Shown here piece by piece: positions 49,472-61,135 of a stretch of DNA of 64,000 bases. The DNA comes from Nonomuraea pusilla. GTDB taxonomy: Bacteria > Actinomycetota > Actinomycetes > Streptosporangiales > Streptosporangiaceae. The first letter of the stretch is position 1, and each line of letters opens with the position of its first letter. The position numbers were made by a program, and so were the translations under genes. The notes beneath the pieces are model-generated. The model saw only the letters and a list, made by a program, of their open reading frames with translations, searched no databases and had not been told where the DNA came from. The DNA lies in assembly GCF_900109355.1 (NCBI RefSeq), contig NZ_FOBF01000010.1, positions 186,001 through 250,000 on the forward strand. The letters are read 5' to 3'.

Positions 49472-50095
49472 ATGTTGGACGGGTGGAATGTGAACCGGTC
49501 TTACCGGGGAATGTCAGCCGAGCAAAGGCTGGCAGACAGACGCGAGCGGCTGATGACGGCCGCGTACACGCTATACGCCAAGCCGGGTTTCGCGGCGACG
49601 ACCATCGAAAGGCTGTGCTCGGAGGCGAGGATCTCCAACCGCGCCTTCTACGAATGTTTCGGCGGCCGCGAGGAACTCCTCCAAGCCCTGCACGAACGGT
49701 GCGTCGAGGAAGGGCTCGCCGCGGTCGCCAAGGCGTTACGCGAGGCGCCCGCCGCCCTGGAGGCGAAGGCCAGGGCGGCGATCCGCGCGTACATCGAGTT
49801 CGTCACCGGGGACTGGCGCCGGGCCCGCATCATGCACGTCGAGGTGCGCAGGTCGGGCGACATCCTCGCGCACTCGCGGCAGCGGGCCGTGGACGCGTTC
49901 GCCAGGCTCCTCGAAGAGGCGGCGGGGGATTTGCCCGCGCCCGGCCCCGCGAATCGCCGCCTGGTGACCCTCGGGGTCATTGGAGCGCTACAAGAGCTGC
50001 TCATCGAATGGCTGCTGTCGGCCGATCCGCCGGAGGTCGAGGAACTCGTGAGTGCCGCCGTCCACATCTTCGGCAGGACGCTCGGCTCCGCATGA
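49472..50095 (+). CDS. TetR-family regulator (orphan)
   Basis: The roughly 207-residue protein has the TetR DNA-binding segment RRERLMTAAYTLYAKPGFAATTIERLCSEARISNRAFYECFGGREELLQAL, then a helical effector domain. Start choice is uncertain: ATG 49472 (weak TGGGGG upstream), GTG 49490 and ATG 49511 are all in frame, and the TetR fold only needs sequence from about 49511. No obvious target operon is adjacent. Confidence 0.82.
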   Translation: MLDGWNVNRSYRGMSAEQRLADRRERLMTAAYTLYAKPGFAATTIERLCSEARISNRAFYECFGGREELLQALHERCVEEGLAAVAKALREAPAALEAKARAAIRAYIEFVTGDWRRARIMHVEVRRSGDILAHSRQRAVDAFARLLEEAAGDLPAPGPANRRLVTLGVIGALQELLIEWLLSADPPEVEELVSAAVHIFGRTLGSA

Positions 50096-50245
50096 CGCCG
50101 ATGCTGCGATTACATCTCGTACTGACGGGGTGAAAATCGCTTTTCGGGCGGTTTCTGAATGGTCAGGAGGCCGGGAAAGGTGACAGCCGAAATGGCGGCG
50201 AAAGGGGCGGACGGCGGCTGATCACCCTCCGCCCGATATCGACGC

Positions 50246-50563
50246 TCAGGCCACGGCGGCGGCGGGAACCTCCACGTGCAGGACCCGATTCAGCCGGGTC
50301 ACCGCGAGGACCCGCATGATCCGCGGTGGCACCCCCCGAAGGACGAGGCGGCGTTGCGCGCTCAGCGCGCGCCGATGCGTGCCCACGAGCACGCCGAGAC
50401 CCGTGGCGTCGATCATCTCCAGTTTCGAGAGATCGAGGATCAGGTCGCCGTGCCCGGAGTCGACCGCCTCGTGCAGGCGTTCCCGCACCCCGGCAGAGGT
50501 GCCCGCGTCGAGCCTCGTGCCGATCCGCACCACCTGGGCCTTCGGATTGCCCCGGACGCGCAT
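50246..50563 (-). CDS. STAS-domain anti-anti-sigma factor
   Basis: The 105-residue protein is a STAS domain: VVRIGTRLDAGTSAGVRERL, DLILDLSKLEMIDATGLGVLVGTHRRA, LRGVPPRIMRVL. The phosphorylation-site position has Thr54 in IDATGLG instead of the usual Ser. The partner anti-sigma kinase is not in the window. AGGAGGTGGC precedes the ATG. Confidence 0.88.
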   Translation of the reverse strand: MRVRGNPKAQVVRIGTRLDAGTSAGVRERLHEAVDSGHGDLILDLSKLEMIDATGLGVLVGTHRRALSAQRRLVLRGVPPRIMRVLAVTRLNRVLHVEVPAAAVA

Positions 50564-50642
50564 GCCACCTCCTCAGATGTGCTGCGACAGTACCCCTACC
50601 CCTGGTCACGCACTTGTCGCCGGAAGACGCCGACTTTTTCCC

Positions 50643-51785
50643 CTACCCACTCAGCGGGAGTGACACCACCGCGTTCAGGAGGAACTCGCCGTCGCCCACG
50701 GGACGCGCGCTCACGGCCCCGCCCAGCGCGGCCAGCCGCTCCCCCATGCCGCTGAGCCCGCTGCCCAGGTCGGCCACCTGCCGCCGCACCACCCCGTCGT
50801 TGCGCACCGACAGCTCCGCCTCCTCCTCGGTGAAGCGCAGCGTGATGTCGCAGAACGTCGCGGCGCTGTGCTTGAGCACGTTCGTCACCGCCTCGCGCAC
50901 CGCGTACGCGAACACCGGCGCCACCCCGTCCGGCAGATCCCTGTACGGCAGCCGCACCCGGCAGCGCACCCCCGCCGCCTCCAGCACCGACCTCACGCTC
51001 TCCAGCTCCGCGGACAGGTCCAGCTCGCGGTAGCCGCGCACCGCCTGGCGCAGCTCCTTCAACGCCTTCCTGGTGAGCGTGTTCACCTCGGTCATCTCCG
51101 CCCTGGCGGCGTCGAGGTCGGCGCCGGTCAGGCGCACCGCCAGCTCCGTCTTCACCGCTATGGCCGACAGCTGGTGACCCACCAGGTCGTGCAGGTCGCG
51201 GGCGAACCGCAGCCGCTCCTCGGCGACCGCCAGCCTGGCGTGCGCCTCGCGGCCCTCGTGCGCCTGGACGGCCAGCGTCCAGATCCAGTTCCACATGCGG
51301 TTCGACGGCGGCAGGACCGCGCACCACAGCGCGTACACCACCATGGAGAGCCACGGGCCCGGCAGGCCCTCACTGCCAGGCCCCGACACCAGGGCCAGGG
51401 TCACGCACACCGCGAACGTCCCCAGCGACAGGAGCACGGCCGCGCGGGCCCCCACGCCGAGCACCGCGACCGACAGCCACACCATCGGGACGAAGCCCCA
51501 CCCGACCGGCTCCGCCCCGCCGAGGCCCGCCGCCAGCACCGCCAGCGCACCCATCACCGCGATGATCCTGGCCGGGCGCCGCCCGTCCAGGATCGCGGTG
51601 ACGGATCGCGGGTACAGGGCGCTGAAGGCGGCGCCCGCGACCAGGGCGAGCACGACGCGCGGCCACCACAGCCGGCCCTCGGAGAGTGCGAGCGTCGACC
51701 CGGCCGCGACGACCACCCACATCACGACCAGGCCGGAGATCAGCATGTGCCAGGTGAAGCGCCGTGCCCGCCTCATGGCGTCCAT
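50643..51785 (-). CDS. NarL/DesK-type sensor histidine kinase
   Basis: The 380-residue protein has about five or six membrane helices in the first ~150 residues, a HisKA_3 phosphoacceptor motif with His199 (FARDLHDLVGHQLSAI) and a HATPase_c domain (AVREAVTNVLKHS, GSGLSGMGERLAALGG). Kinases of this class pair with LuxR-type response regulators, but none is encoded next to it within the window. It follows the ABC-2 permease by 9 bp and is thus part of that exporter operon. It probably senses a membrane-active signal; the ligand is unknown. Confidence 0.9.
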   Translation of the reverse strand: MDAMRRARRFTWHMLISGLVVMWVVVAAGSTLALSEGRLWWPRVVLALVAGAAFSALYPRSVTAILDGRRPARIIAVMGALAVLAAGLGGAEPVGWGFVPMVWLSVAVLGVGARAAVLLSLGTFAVCVTLALVSGPGSEGLPGPWLSMVVYALWCAVLPPSNRMWNWIWTLAVQAHEGREAHARLAVAEERLRFARDLHDLVGHQLSAIAVKTELAVRLTGADLDAARAEMTEVNTLTRKALKELRQAVRGYRELDLSAELESVRSVLEAAGVRCRVRLPYRDLPDGVAPVFAYAVREAVTNVLKHSAATFCDITLRFTEEEAELSVRNDGVVRRQVADLGSGLSGMGERLAALGGAVSARPVGDGEFLLNAVVSLPLSG

Positions 51786-51794
51786 CGGCGGCCG

Positions 51795-52901
51795 CTACCT
51801 CTGGCTCAGCACCTGGCGGATCTTGAGCCTGGCGCCGGTGCGCAGCACCGCGCGCCGGTAGACGGTGGCGCCGAGCGCCAGCGCGCCCGCCACCGCCAGC
51901 GCCATGACCGCCGCCGAGCCGGCGACCTCCCACAGCGGTATCTCCGTCGCCGCCATCCGCACCGGCATGACCATCGCGGAGAACGGCGGCACCCAGGACA
52001 GCACGGCCGCCAGCGTGCCGTTCGGCTCGTTGGCCGCGAAGAACGCCACGAAGTAGGTGCCCATCAGCGCCATCATCAGCGGGTTCATGACGCTGCCCAC
52101 CTCCTCCTGCCGCGACACCAGCGAGGCCAGCGCCGCCGCGAGCGTGGCGTAGAACACGTAGCCCAGGAGGAACCACACGAGGACGCCGACGACGATCCCC
52201 GTCATGCCCGGAGGGAAGTCCACGACCAGGCCCGACACCGTCGCCGCGCCGAGGCCTCCGCACACGATGACGACGAGGTTGATCAGGCCCACCACGCCCA
52301 GACCGGCGATCTTGCCGCCCAGGAGCTGCCACGGCTTCATCGACGACAGCAGGATCTCCACGATCCTGCTGCCCTTCTCCTCGACCACGCCCATCGCGAC
52401 CATCATCATCTGGCCCACGAGCGTGAAGAAGAGCAGGAACGTCAGCGTCGTCGCCATGCCGCCGCGGGCCGCGTCGTAGCGGGCGTCGGCCCGCACCGCC
52501 TCCGTCTGCAGCGGCGGCACCCGCACCCCCTGGGCGTCGAGCTTCATCTCCCGGTTCGCCACCTGCAGCAGCACGCCCAGCCGCTCGTCGAGCTCGCCCT
52601 CGGACAGCACCTTCGAGCCGTTCACCACGACCGCGTCGGCGTCGCCGTCGAGCAGCGCCTTCCTGGCCGCCGCCTCGTCCGGGTACGTCCGCCACTCCAC
52701 CGTCGCCCCCTGCGGCGCCGTCACGGGCAGCCGCTGGGAGTTGACCACCCCCAAGGTGTACGAGTCGGGCCCGCCGAACAGCTTCGGCGCGAACGCCAGC
52801 GCCGCGACCAGCACCGCGCTGACCAGCAGGCCGATGACGAACGTCCGCGACCGCACCTGCGTGACGATCTCACGCCTGGCCACCAGCATCAGCTCGTTCA
52901 C
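51795..52901 (-). CDS. ABC-2 type permease (NatB-like)
   Basis: The 368-residue permease has an N-terminal helix, a large external domain (about 40-175) and five C-terminal helices including MATTLTFLLFFTLVGQMMMVAMGVVEEKGSRIVEILLSSM. This matches NatB/CcmB-like ABC-2 exporters. It starts with a GTG overlapping the stop of the ATPase gene (GTGA). With the ATPase it likely exports a drug, peptide or lipid. Confidence 0.9.
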   Translation of the reverse strand: MNELMLVARREIVTQVRSRTFVIGLLVSAVLVAALAFAPKLFGGPDSYTLGVVNSQRLPVTAPQGATVEWRTYPDEAAARKALLDGDADAVVVNGSKVLSEGELDERLGVLLQVANREMKLDAQGVRVPPLQTEAVRADARYDAARGGMATTLTFLLFFTLVGQMMMVAMGVVEEKGSRIVEILLSSMKPWQLLGGKIAGLGVVGLINLVVIVCGGLGAATVSGLVVDFPPGMTGIVVGVLVWFLLGYVFYATLAAALASLVSRQEEVGSVMNPLMMALMGTYFVAFFAANEPNGTLAAVLSWVPPFSAMVMPVRMAATEIPLWEVAGSAAVMALAVAGALALGATVYRRAVLRTGARLKIRQVLSQR

Positions 52902-53794
52902 GCCACTGCCTCCTTGAAGATATCGGTGAGGGTCGGCTGCTCGACGCCGAAGTACTCCACGCGGCCCGCCTTGAGCGCGCGGCGCAGGATCTCCTGGTCG
53001 TCCGCGTCCACGGCCCGCAGCTCGTGCCTGTCGCCCGCCACGGTCACCGTGCCGGGCAGGCCGTCGGCCCAGCCGGGCGCCGGGTCGCGCACCACCACGC
53101 GGAGCGTGCCGCCCTCGGCGCTCCGCAGGCCGGCCACCGTGCCGGCCGCCACCATGCGGCCCGACGAGACGATGCCGACCGAGTCGCACAGCCGCTCGAC
53201 GAGTTCGAGCTGATGACTGGAGAAGATCACGGGCACGCCGCCCCTGCAGCGCTCCTGCAGCACGGCGACCAAGGCGTCGACGGCGATGGGGTCGAGCCCG
53301 GAGAACGGCTCGTCCAGCACCAGCAGCTCAGGGTCGTGCACCAGCGCCACGGCGAGCTGCACCCGCTGCTGGTTGCCCAGCGACAGCGCCTGCACCGCGT
53401 CACCCCGGCGCTCGGTCAGCCCGAGCCGCTCCAGGAGGTCGGCCGTGGCCTTCCTCGCCGCGGAAGGGCCGAGCCCGTGCAGCCGCCCGAAGTACTCGAC
53501 CTGCTCGGCGACCGACATCTTCTGATACAGGCCACGCTCCTCCGGCATGTAGCCGAAACGCCTGCGGTCGGCGTGCTCCAGGGGCCTGCCCTTCCACGCC
53601 ACCGACCCGGAGTCGGCCTCCAGCACCCCCATGACGATCCGCATCGTCGTCGTCTTGCCGGCCCCGTTCGCGCCGACGAACCCGAACATCTCGCCCGGCT
53701 GTACGGCGAAGCTGATCCCGTCCAGGGCCACCTTGCCGTCGGGGGCGTCCGGGCCGCCCGCGAAACGCTTGCGCAGATCGCTGAGTTCGAGCAT
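52898..53794 (-). CDS. ABC transporter ATP-binding protein (NatA-like)
   Basis: The 298-residue ATPase has Walker A GANGAGKTT, the Q-loop region YMPEERGLYQKM, signature LSLGNQQR, Walker B LLVLDEP and the His switch SSHQLE. The C-terminal extension (GTLRVVVRDPAPGW ... PTLTDIFKEAVA) is typical of NatA/DrrA-like exporters. AAGGAGAGG before the ATG is the ribosome binding site. It is the first gene of the ATPase-permease-kinase operon. Confidence 0.95.
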   Translation of the reverse strand: MLELSDLRKRFAGGPDAPDGKVALDGISFAVQPGEMFGFVGANGAGKTTTMRIVMGVLEADSGSVAWKGRPLEHADRRRFGYMPEERGLYQKMSVAEQVEYFGRLHGLGPSAARKATADLLERLGLTERRGDAVQALSLGNQQRVQLAVALVHDPELLVLDEPFSGLDPIAVDALVAVLQERCRGGVPVIFSSHQLELVERLCDSVGIVSSGRMVAAGTVAGLRSAEGGTLRVVVRDPAPGWADGLPGTVTVAGDRHELRAVDADDQEILRRALKAGRVEYFGVEQPTLTDIFKEAVA

Positions 53795-53895
53795 CAGGTC
53801 CTCTCCTTCGTCATGGCCTCCATGGTGGCCCGGACGGCACAGGCGCTGTAGTCGGAAGAATCACCGGTCGGACATGCGCACCGCACCCGTCGCCG

Positions 53896-53909
53896 ATGAC
53901 ATTTGTCAT
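53896..53909. promoter_or_regulatory. palindrome ATGACA-TT-TGTCAT, candidate response-regulator box
   Basis: Perfect 6-bp arms around TT, in the 145-bp divergent region between the ABC operon and the adenosyltransferase gene. A further TGACA lies at 53925-53929. Palindromes of TGACA/TGTCA half-sites are the kind bound by NarL/LuxR-type regulators. Confidence 0.55.
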
Positions 53910-53939
53910 GTCGGCCGCCGGGCGTGACATCCTGGGGCC

Positions 53940-54530
53940 ATGACCCGCGCAGACAAGGACAAGCCGGTCGTCCTCTCCCGCATCTACACCCGCGCCGGCG
54001 ACGACGGCACGACCGCGCTCAGCGACATGAGCCGCACCTCGAAGACCGACCCGCGACTCGCCGCCTACGCCGACGTCGAGGAGGCCAACGCCCACCTCGG
54101 CGTGGCACTGTCGCACGGCACGCTGCCCGCCGAACTGGCGCAGGTGCTGTCACGCGTCCAGAACGAGCTGTTCGACCTCGGCGCGGACCTCGCCACGCCC
54201 GTCAAGGAGAACCCCGAGTTCCCGCCGCTGCGGGTGGAACAGTCGTACATCGACTGGCTGGAGGAGCAGTGCGACCGGTTCAACGCCGGGCTCAAGCCGC
54301 TGCGCAGCTTCATCCTGCCCGGCGGCGACCCCGCCACGGCCGCGCTGCACGTCGCCCGCGTCACCGTACGCAGGGCCGAACGCACCACCTGGGCGGCGCT
54401 GCAGGAACACGCCGACATGAACCCGCTCACCGCGAAGTACCTGAACAGGCTCTCCGACCTGCTCTTCATCGCCTGCCGGGTGGCCCACGCCGGCGACGAG
54501 ATCCTCTGGAGGCCCGGCGGCACCCGCTGA
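53940..54530 (+). CDS. PduO-type cob(I)yrinic acid a,c-diamide adenosyltransferase
   Basis: The 196-residue trimeric adenosyltransferase has the N-terminal ATP-binding signature SRIYTRAGDDGTTAL, EEANAHLGVA, FDLGADLATP, FILPGGDPATAALHVARVTVRRAER, and a C-terminal NRLSDLLFIACRV. It converts cobalamin to coenzyme B12, needed by methylmalonyl-CoA mutase, and so complements the mce gene at 41.3 kb. Rv1314c holds the same position near the ATP synthase operon. It converges on the DUF2550 gene with only 4 bp between. Confidence 0.95.
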   Translation: MTRADKDKPVVLSRIYTRAGDDGTTALSDMSRTSKTDPRLAAYADVEEANAHLGVALSHGTLPAELAQVLSRVQNELFDLGADLATPVKENPEFPPLRVEQSYIDWLEEQCDRFNAGLKPLRSFILPGGDPATAALHVARVTVRRAERTTWAALQEHADMNPLTAKYLNRLSDLLFIACRVAHAGDEILWRPGGTR

Positions 54531-54534
54531 ACGG

Positions 54535-54915
54535 TCAGGCCACGTCGAGGTACGCGCTCGGCGGCGCCGCCTCCAGCCAGGACAGGAAACCCGTCAGCGC
54601 GTCGGCGCTCATCGCCAGCGAGATGCCGCTCGTGGTGCCCGAGCAGTCGATCGCGTAGAGCCCGCCGTCGAGCTCCCTGCGGGCGGAAACAATCAGGCCG
54701 CGCCTCGCGATCGCGTGGCGCGGCCTGATACGGACGCCTATGAGCGGGATCCAGTGGAGCTCCCCGTCGGCATAGCGGGCGATCCCGCTCCGCCAGCTCC
54801 GGTCACCCGCACGGAGACGACACGGTACGCTGCCGCGCGTGCGCGACAGCAGCACCGCCCGTACGACCACGAGGGCGGCCAGCAGCGTCACGAACGTCAG
54901 TACAGTCGCCACCAT
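54535..54915 (-). CDS. DUF2550 membrane protein
   Basis: The 126-residue protein has one N-terminal helix (TVLTFVTLLAALVVVRAVLL) and a cytoplasmic domain (VPCRLRAGDRSWRSGIARY, LHWIPLIGVRIRPRHAI) of the DUF2550 family. The gene regularly follows atpC in actinobacteria (Rv1312), but its function is unknown. It is the last gene of the ATP synthase cluster, 27 bp after atpC. Confidence 0.9.
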   Translation of the reverse strand: MVATVLTFVTLLAALVVVRAVLLSRTRGSVPCRLRAGDRSWRSGIARYADGELHWIPLIGVRIRPRHAIARRGLIVSARRELDGGLYAIDCSGTTSGISLAMSADALTGFLSWLEAAPPSAYLDVA

Positions 54916-54942
54916 GCCGCCCCCTAGGCTCGTTGACTCTGA

Positions 54943-55344
54943 TTAAACCTCTTCGCCTGCCGCACGCAGCCGGGCCCTGGCACGCTTGGCCTCGATCGCG
55001 GCGTCGACGTCTTCCTGGTTGGCCTCGATCGAAGCCTGGGCCCGGTCGAGAGCGTCACGGGCCGCCGCGACGTCGACCTCGGAACCGAGCTCGGCCACCT
55101 CGGCGAGCACGGACACCTCGTTGTCGGCCACGGAGATGAACCCCCCGTGCACGGCCGCGACCAGGTCCCCCTCGCCTTCCCGCTTCACGCGCAGCACGCC
55201 GCCCTCGACGAGGACGCCGAGCACGGGTGCGTGTTGCGGCATAATACCGATCTCGCCGTCCACGGTCTTGGCAATCACCATGTCGGCCTCGCCCGACCAG
55301 ATCTCACGCTCGGGTGAGACAACCCCTACGCGTAGCTTCGCCAC
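54943..55344 (-). CDS. atpC: ATP synthase epsilon subunit
   Basis: The 133-residue protein has the epsilon beta-sandwich (KLRVGVVSPEREIWSGEADMVIAKTVDGEIGIMPQHAPVLGVL) and two C-terminal helices (AAARDALDRAQASIEANQEDVDAAIEAKRARARLRAA). It couples rotation to catalysis and can inhibit ATP hydrolysis. The GTG start has AAAGGAA in front. Last structural gene of the operon, 66 bp after atpD. Confidence 0.97.
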   Translation of the reverse strand: MAKLRVGVVSPEREIWSGEADMVIAKTVDGEIGIMPQHAPVLGVLVEGGVLRVKREGEGDLVAAVHGGFISVADNEVSVLAEVAELGSEVDVAAARDALDRAQASIEANQEDVDAAIEAKRARARLRAAGEEV

Positions 55345-55410
55345 TTATGTAGGTTCCTTTCCGATCAGATGGTGGCACGGCCGGCGGGCCGTGCCACCAC
55401 CGTGGGGCGA

Positions 55411-56859
<1,449 letters not shown>

Positions 56860-56860
56860 T

Positions 56861-57763
56861 TCACTCTTTCCCCGCTGCGGCGTCAGCCAGCGCGTTGGCG
56901 CCACCGACGATCTCGCTGATTTCCTGGGTGATCTCGGCCTGGCGAGCCTGGTTCATCTGCATGGTGAACACGCGGATCAGCTCGTTGGCGTTGTCCGTGG
57001 CGGACTTCATGGCGCGACGGCGCGCCGCCTCCTCGGAAGCGGCCGACTGCAGCAGCGCCGTGAAGATGCGGGACTCCACGTACCGCGGCAGCAGCGACTC
57101 GAGGACGTCGCCCGCGGTCGGCTCGAACTCGAAGTACGGCGGGATCGTCGTGGTGTCCGTCGCCTCGGTCTCCTCGACCTCCAGCGGCAGGACGCGCTTG
57201 ACGACGACGTTCTGCGTGAGCATCGAGACGAACTCGGTCGAGACGATGTGGATCTCGTCGATGCCGTTCTCGTCCTTGAACGAGTCGATCAGCGTCTCCG
57301 CGACTTCCTTGGCGTCGGCGTAGGCCGGCTTCCTGGAGAAGCCGACCCACTGCCCACCCATCTGACGCGCGCGGAAGCTGTGCCAGGTGACACCCTTGCG
57401 GCCGGTGACGAACGGCACGACCTCCATGCCGCGCCCGGCCAGCAGGCCGCGCAGGGCCTCGGCCTCGCGCAGCACGTTCGCGTTGAAGCCGCCGCAGAAC
57501 CCGCTGTCGCTGGTGACGATGAGCACGCCCGCCTTGCGGGGGTTCTCCTTCGCCACCGTCAGCGGGTGGTCGACGCTCGCCGCGTTGCTGACGACGCCGG
57601 TGACGGCGCGCGTGATCTCGCGCTCGTACGGCAGCGCCGCCTGCATCCGCTGCTGCGCCTTCACGATCCGCGAACTGGCGATGAGCTCCTGGGCGCGCGT
57701 GATCTTGGCGGTCGACTTGACCGACCTGATCCGCCGCCTCAGCAGCCTGAGCTGGGCACCCAT
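56861..57763 (-). CDS. atpG: ATP synthase gamma subunit
   Basis: The 300-residue rotor-shaft protein has the conserved N-terminal helix (MGAQLRLLRRRIRSVKSTAKITRAQELIASSRIVKAQQRM), SDSGFCGGFNANV and the C-terminal helix AMKSATDNANELIRVFTMQMNQARQAEITQEISEIVGGANAL. It sits between atpA (2 bp) and atpD (1 bp). Confidence 0.98.
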   Translation of the reverse strand: MGAQLRLLRRRIRSVKSTAKITRAQELIASSRIVKAQQRMQAALPYEREITRAVTGVVSNAASVDHPLTVAKENPRKAGVLIVTSDSGFCGGFNANVLREAEALRGLLAGRGMEVVPFVTGRKGVTWHSFRARQMGGQWVGFSRKPAYADAKEVAETLIDSFKDENGIDEIHIVSTEFVSMLTQNVVVKRVLPLEVEETEATDTTTIPPYFEFEPTAGDVLESLLPRYVESRIFTALLQSAASEEAARRRAMKSATDNANELIRVFTMQMNQARQAEITQEISEIVGGANALADAAAGKE

Positions 57764-57765
57764 GA

Positions 57766-59415
<1,650 letters not shown>

Positions 59416-59438
59416 CTCTACTCTGTCTCCCTATTCGC

Positions 59439-60248
59439 CTAGCCGGCCAACCGGCGGCGGACTTCTTCGATTCGTCCCACAATGGTGGTGTCGATGATCT
59501 CGTCGCCGATGCGGACCGAGAACCCACCGAGCACACGCTTGTCCACCTCGACGTTCAGGTGCACGTCGCGGCCGTAGGAGGTGCGCAGCCACGCCGCCAG
59601 GCGCTGCTTCTGCCCCTCGGTCAGCTCGACCGCGCTGCGCACGACCGCCACGAGGCGCTGACGCTGCTGGGCGACGAGCTGGCCGTACTCCTCCAGCCCC
59701 GTCTCCAGGCTACGCCCTCTCCGGTGCACTGCCAGCTGCGTGACAAGACGCAGGCTGGTGGGCGCGACCTTCCCGTCGAGCAGCGTGCGCAGCAGCTCGC
59801 GCTTGCCGTCCGCGGGGGCGGAGTCGTCGGCGAGCGCGCGGCGCAGCTCGGGGTTGGCGGCGACGATGCGGCCGAAGCGGAAAAGCTCGTCCTCCACGTC
59901 GTCGAGCCTGGACTGGCTCTCCGCCTCCGCCGCCGCGGCGACGACGCCGAGGCGCTCGAGCACGTCGGCGAGGTCGCCGGCGCGCGACCAGCGGGCCGAG
60001 ACCGCCGCCTCGGCCGTGGCCAGGGCCGCCTGGCTCACCTTGCCGTCGAGCAGCGCGCGGAGGATCCGCGCCTTCTGCTCGCCGGGCCTGGCCGGGTCGG
60101 ACATGGCCCGGCGCAGGCCGTGCTCGCGGTCGAGCAGGTCCGCGACGGCGAACAGCTCGTCGGAGAGCGTGCCGAGGTCGGCGCTACCGGCGACCGCGTT
60201 GAAGCGCTCCTCGACCTCTGCCAGCGACGTCCTGCTCAGACCGCGCAT
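59439..60248 (-). CDS. atpH: ATP synthase delta subunit
   Basis: The 269-residue protein is longer than the ~180-residue bacterial delta, as usual in actinobacteria. It begins MRGLSRTSLAEVEERFNAVAG and ends GGFSVRIGDEIIDTTIVGRIEEVRRRLAG, the conserved OSCP-like C-terminus. It clamps the peripheral stalk to F1. Its ATG overlaps the atpF TGA by one base. Confidence 0.96.
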   Translation of the reverse strand: MRGLSRTSLAEVEERFNAVAGSADLGTLSDELFAVADLLDREHGLRRAMSDPARPGEQKARILRALLDGKVSQAALATAEAAVSARWSRAGDLADVLERLGVVAAAAEAESQSRLDDVEDELFRFGRIVAANPELRRALADDSAPADGKRELLRTLLDGKVAPTSLRLVTQLAVHRRGRSLETGLEEYGQLVAQQRQRLVAVVRSAVELTEGQKQRLAAWLRTSYGRDVHLNVEVDKRVLGGFSVRIGDEIIDTTIVGRIEEVRRRLAG

Positions 60249-60799
60249 CAGCGCACCGCCTGCGCGCTGGAGCTCTCAAGCTCGTCGAGGAACCGGTCGA
60301 CGATGCGGCTCTGCCGGACCTCGTCCTCCAGGGACTCGCCGACGATGCGGCCGGCCAGGTCGGTCGACAGACGGCCGATCTCCGCACGGAGCTGGGCGAA
60401 AGCCGCAGCGCGGTCGGCCTCGATCTGGGCGTGCGCCGCCTCGACGAGACGCCGGGCCTCGGCCTGCGCCTCCTCGCGGAGCTCCGCCTTGATCTGGGCG
60501 GCCTGCTCGCGAGCCTCCTCGCGGAGCCTGGCGGCGTCGCGCCTGGCCTCCTCGAGCTGCTCGGAGTAGCGCCGCTGCAGGGCCTGCGCCTCGGCCTGGG
60601 CCTCCTCCGCCCTCTTGATGCCGCCCTCGATGGCGTCGGTGCGCTCGGCCAGCGTCTTCTGGATACGCGGGACGAGGATCTTGCCGACGACGAAGAGGAC
60701 GACGAGGAACGAGAAGATACCGACGACGAGCTCGAACGTGTGCGGGATGAGGGGGTTGGCCGCCCCCTCCGCCGCGAGGAGCTTAGCTGCCGTGATCAT
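60248..60799 (-). CDS. atpF: ATP synthase b subunit
   Basis: The 183-residue protein has an N-terminal membrane helix (LVVGIFSFLVVLFVVGKILVPRIQ) and a long charged coiled coil (LAERTDAIEGGIKRAEEAQAEAQALQRRYSEQLEEARRDAARLREEAREQ), forming the peripheral stalk. Confidence 0.96.
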   Translation of the reverse strand: MITAAKLLAAEGAANPLIPHTFELVVGIFSFLVVLFVVGKILVPRIQKTLAERTDAIEGGIKRAEEAQAEAQALQRRYSEQLEEARRDAARLREEAREQAAQIKAELREEAQAEARRLVEAAHAQIEADRAAAFAQLRAEIGRLSTDLAGRIVGESLEDEVRQSRIVDRFLDELESSSAQAVR

Positions 60800-60834
60800 G
60801 GATGCAGCCTTTCGTCAGGGAATTCTTCTGGTCT

Positions 60835-61065
60835 TTAGAGCTGCGCGAAGATGAACGGCGCGACCAGACCGAGCAGGGCGAGGGCCTCGGTGAGGACGAA
60901 GCCGAGGAGCATGTTCTGGCGGATCAGGCCGTAAGCCTCGGGCTGACGCGCGATGGCCTGCACGCCCTGACCGAAGATGATGCCGACGCCGATGCCGGGG
61001 CCGATGGCGGCGAGACCGTAACCGATGGCGGTGACGTTGCCGGAGACCTCAGCGAGAACGCTCAT
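60835..61065 (-). CDS. atpE: ATP synthase c subunit
   Basis: The 76-residue two-helix hairpin has the glycine-rich helix 1 (GYGLAAIGPGIGVGIIFGQG), the polar loop ARQPE and the proton-carrying Glu in FVLTEALALLGLV. It forms the Fo rotor ring. In mycobacteria this protein is the bedaquiline target. Confidence 0.98.
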   Translation of the reverse strand: MSVLAEVSGNVTAIGYGLAAIGPGIGVGIIFGQGVQAIARQPEAYGLIRQNMLLGFVLTEALALLGLVAPFIFAQL

Positions 61066-61135
61066 TGCTGTTTTCCTTTACTGGACGGCCGGTGAATCGG
61101 GTTTCACCGGTCATGGATATTCCGGTATGTGGTTC

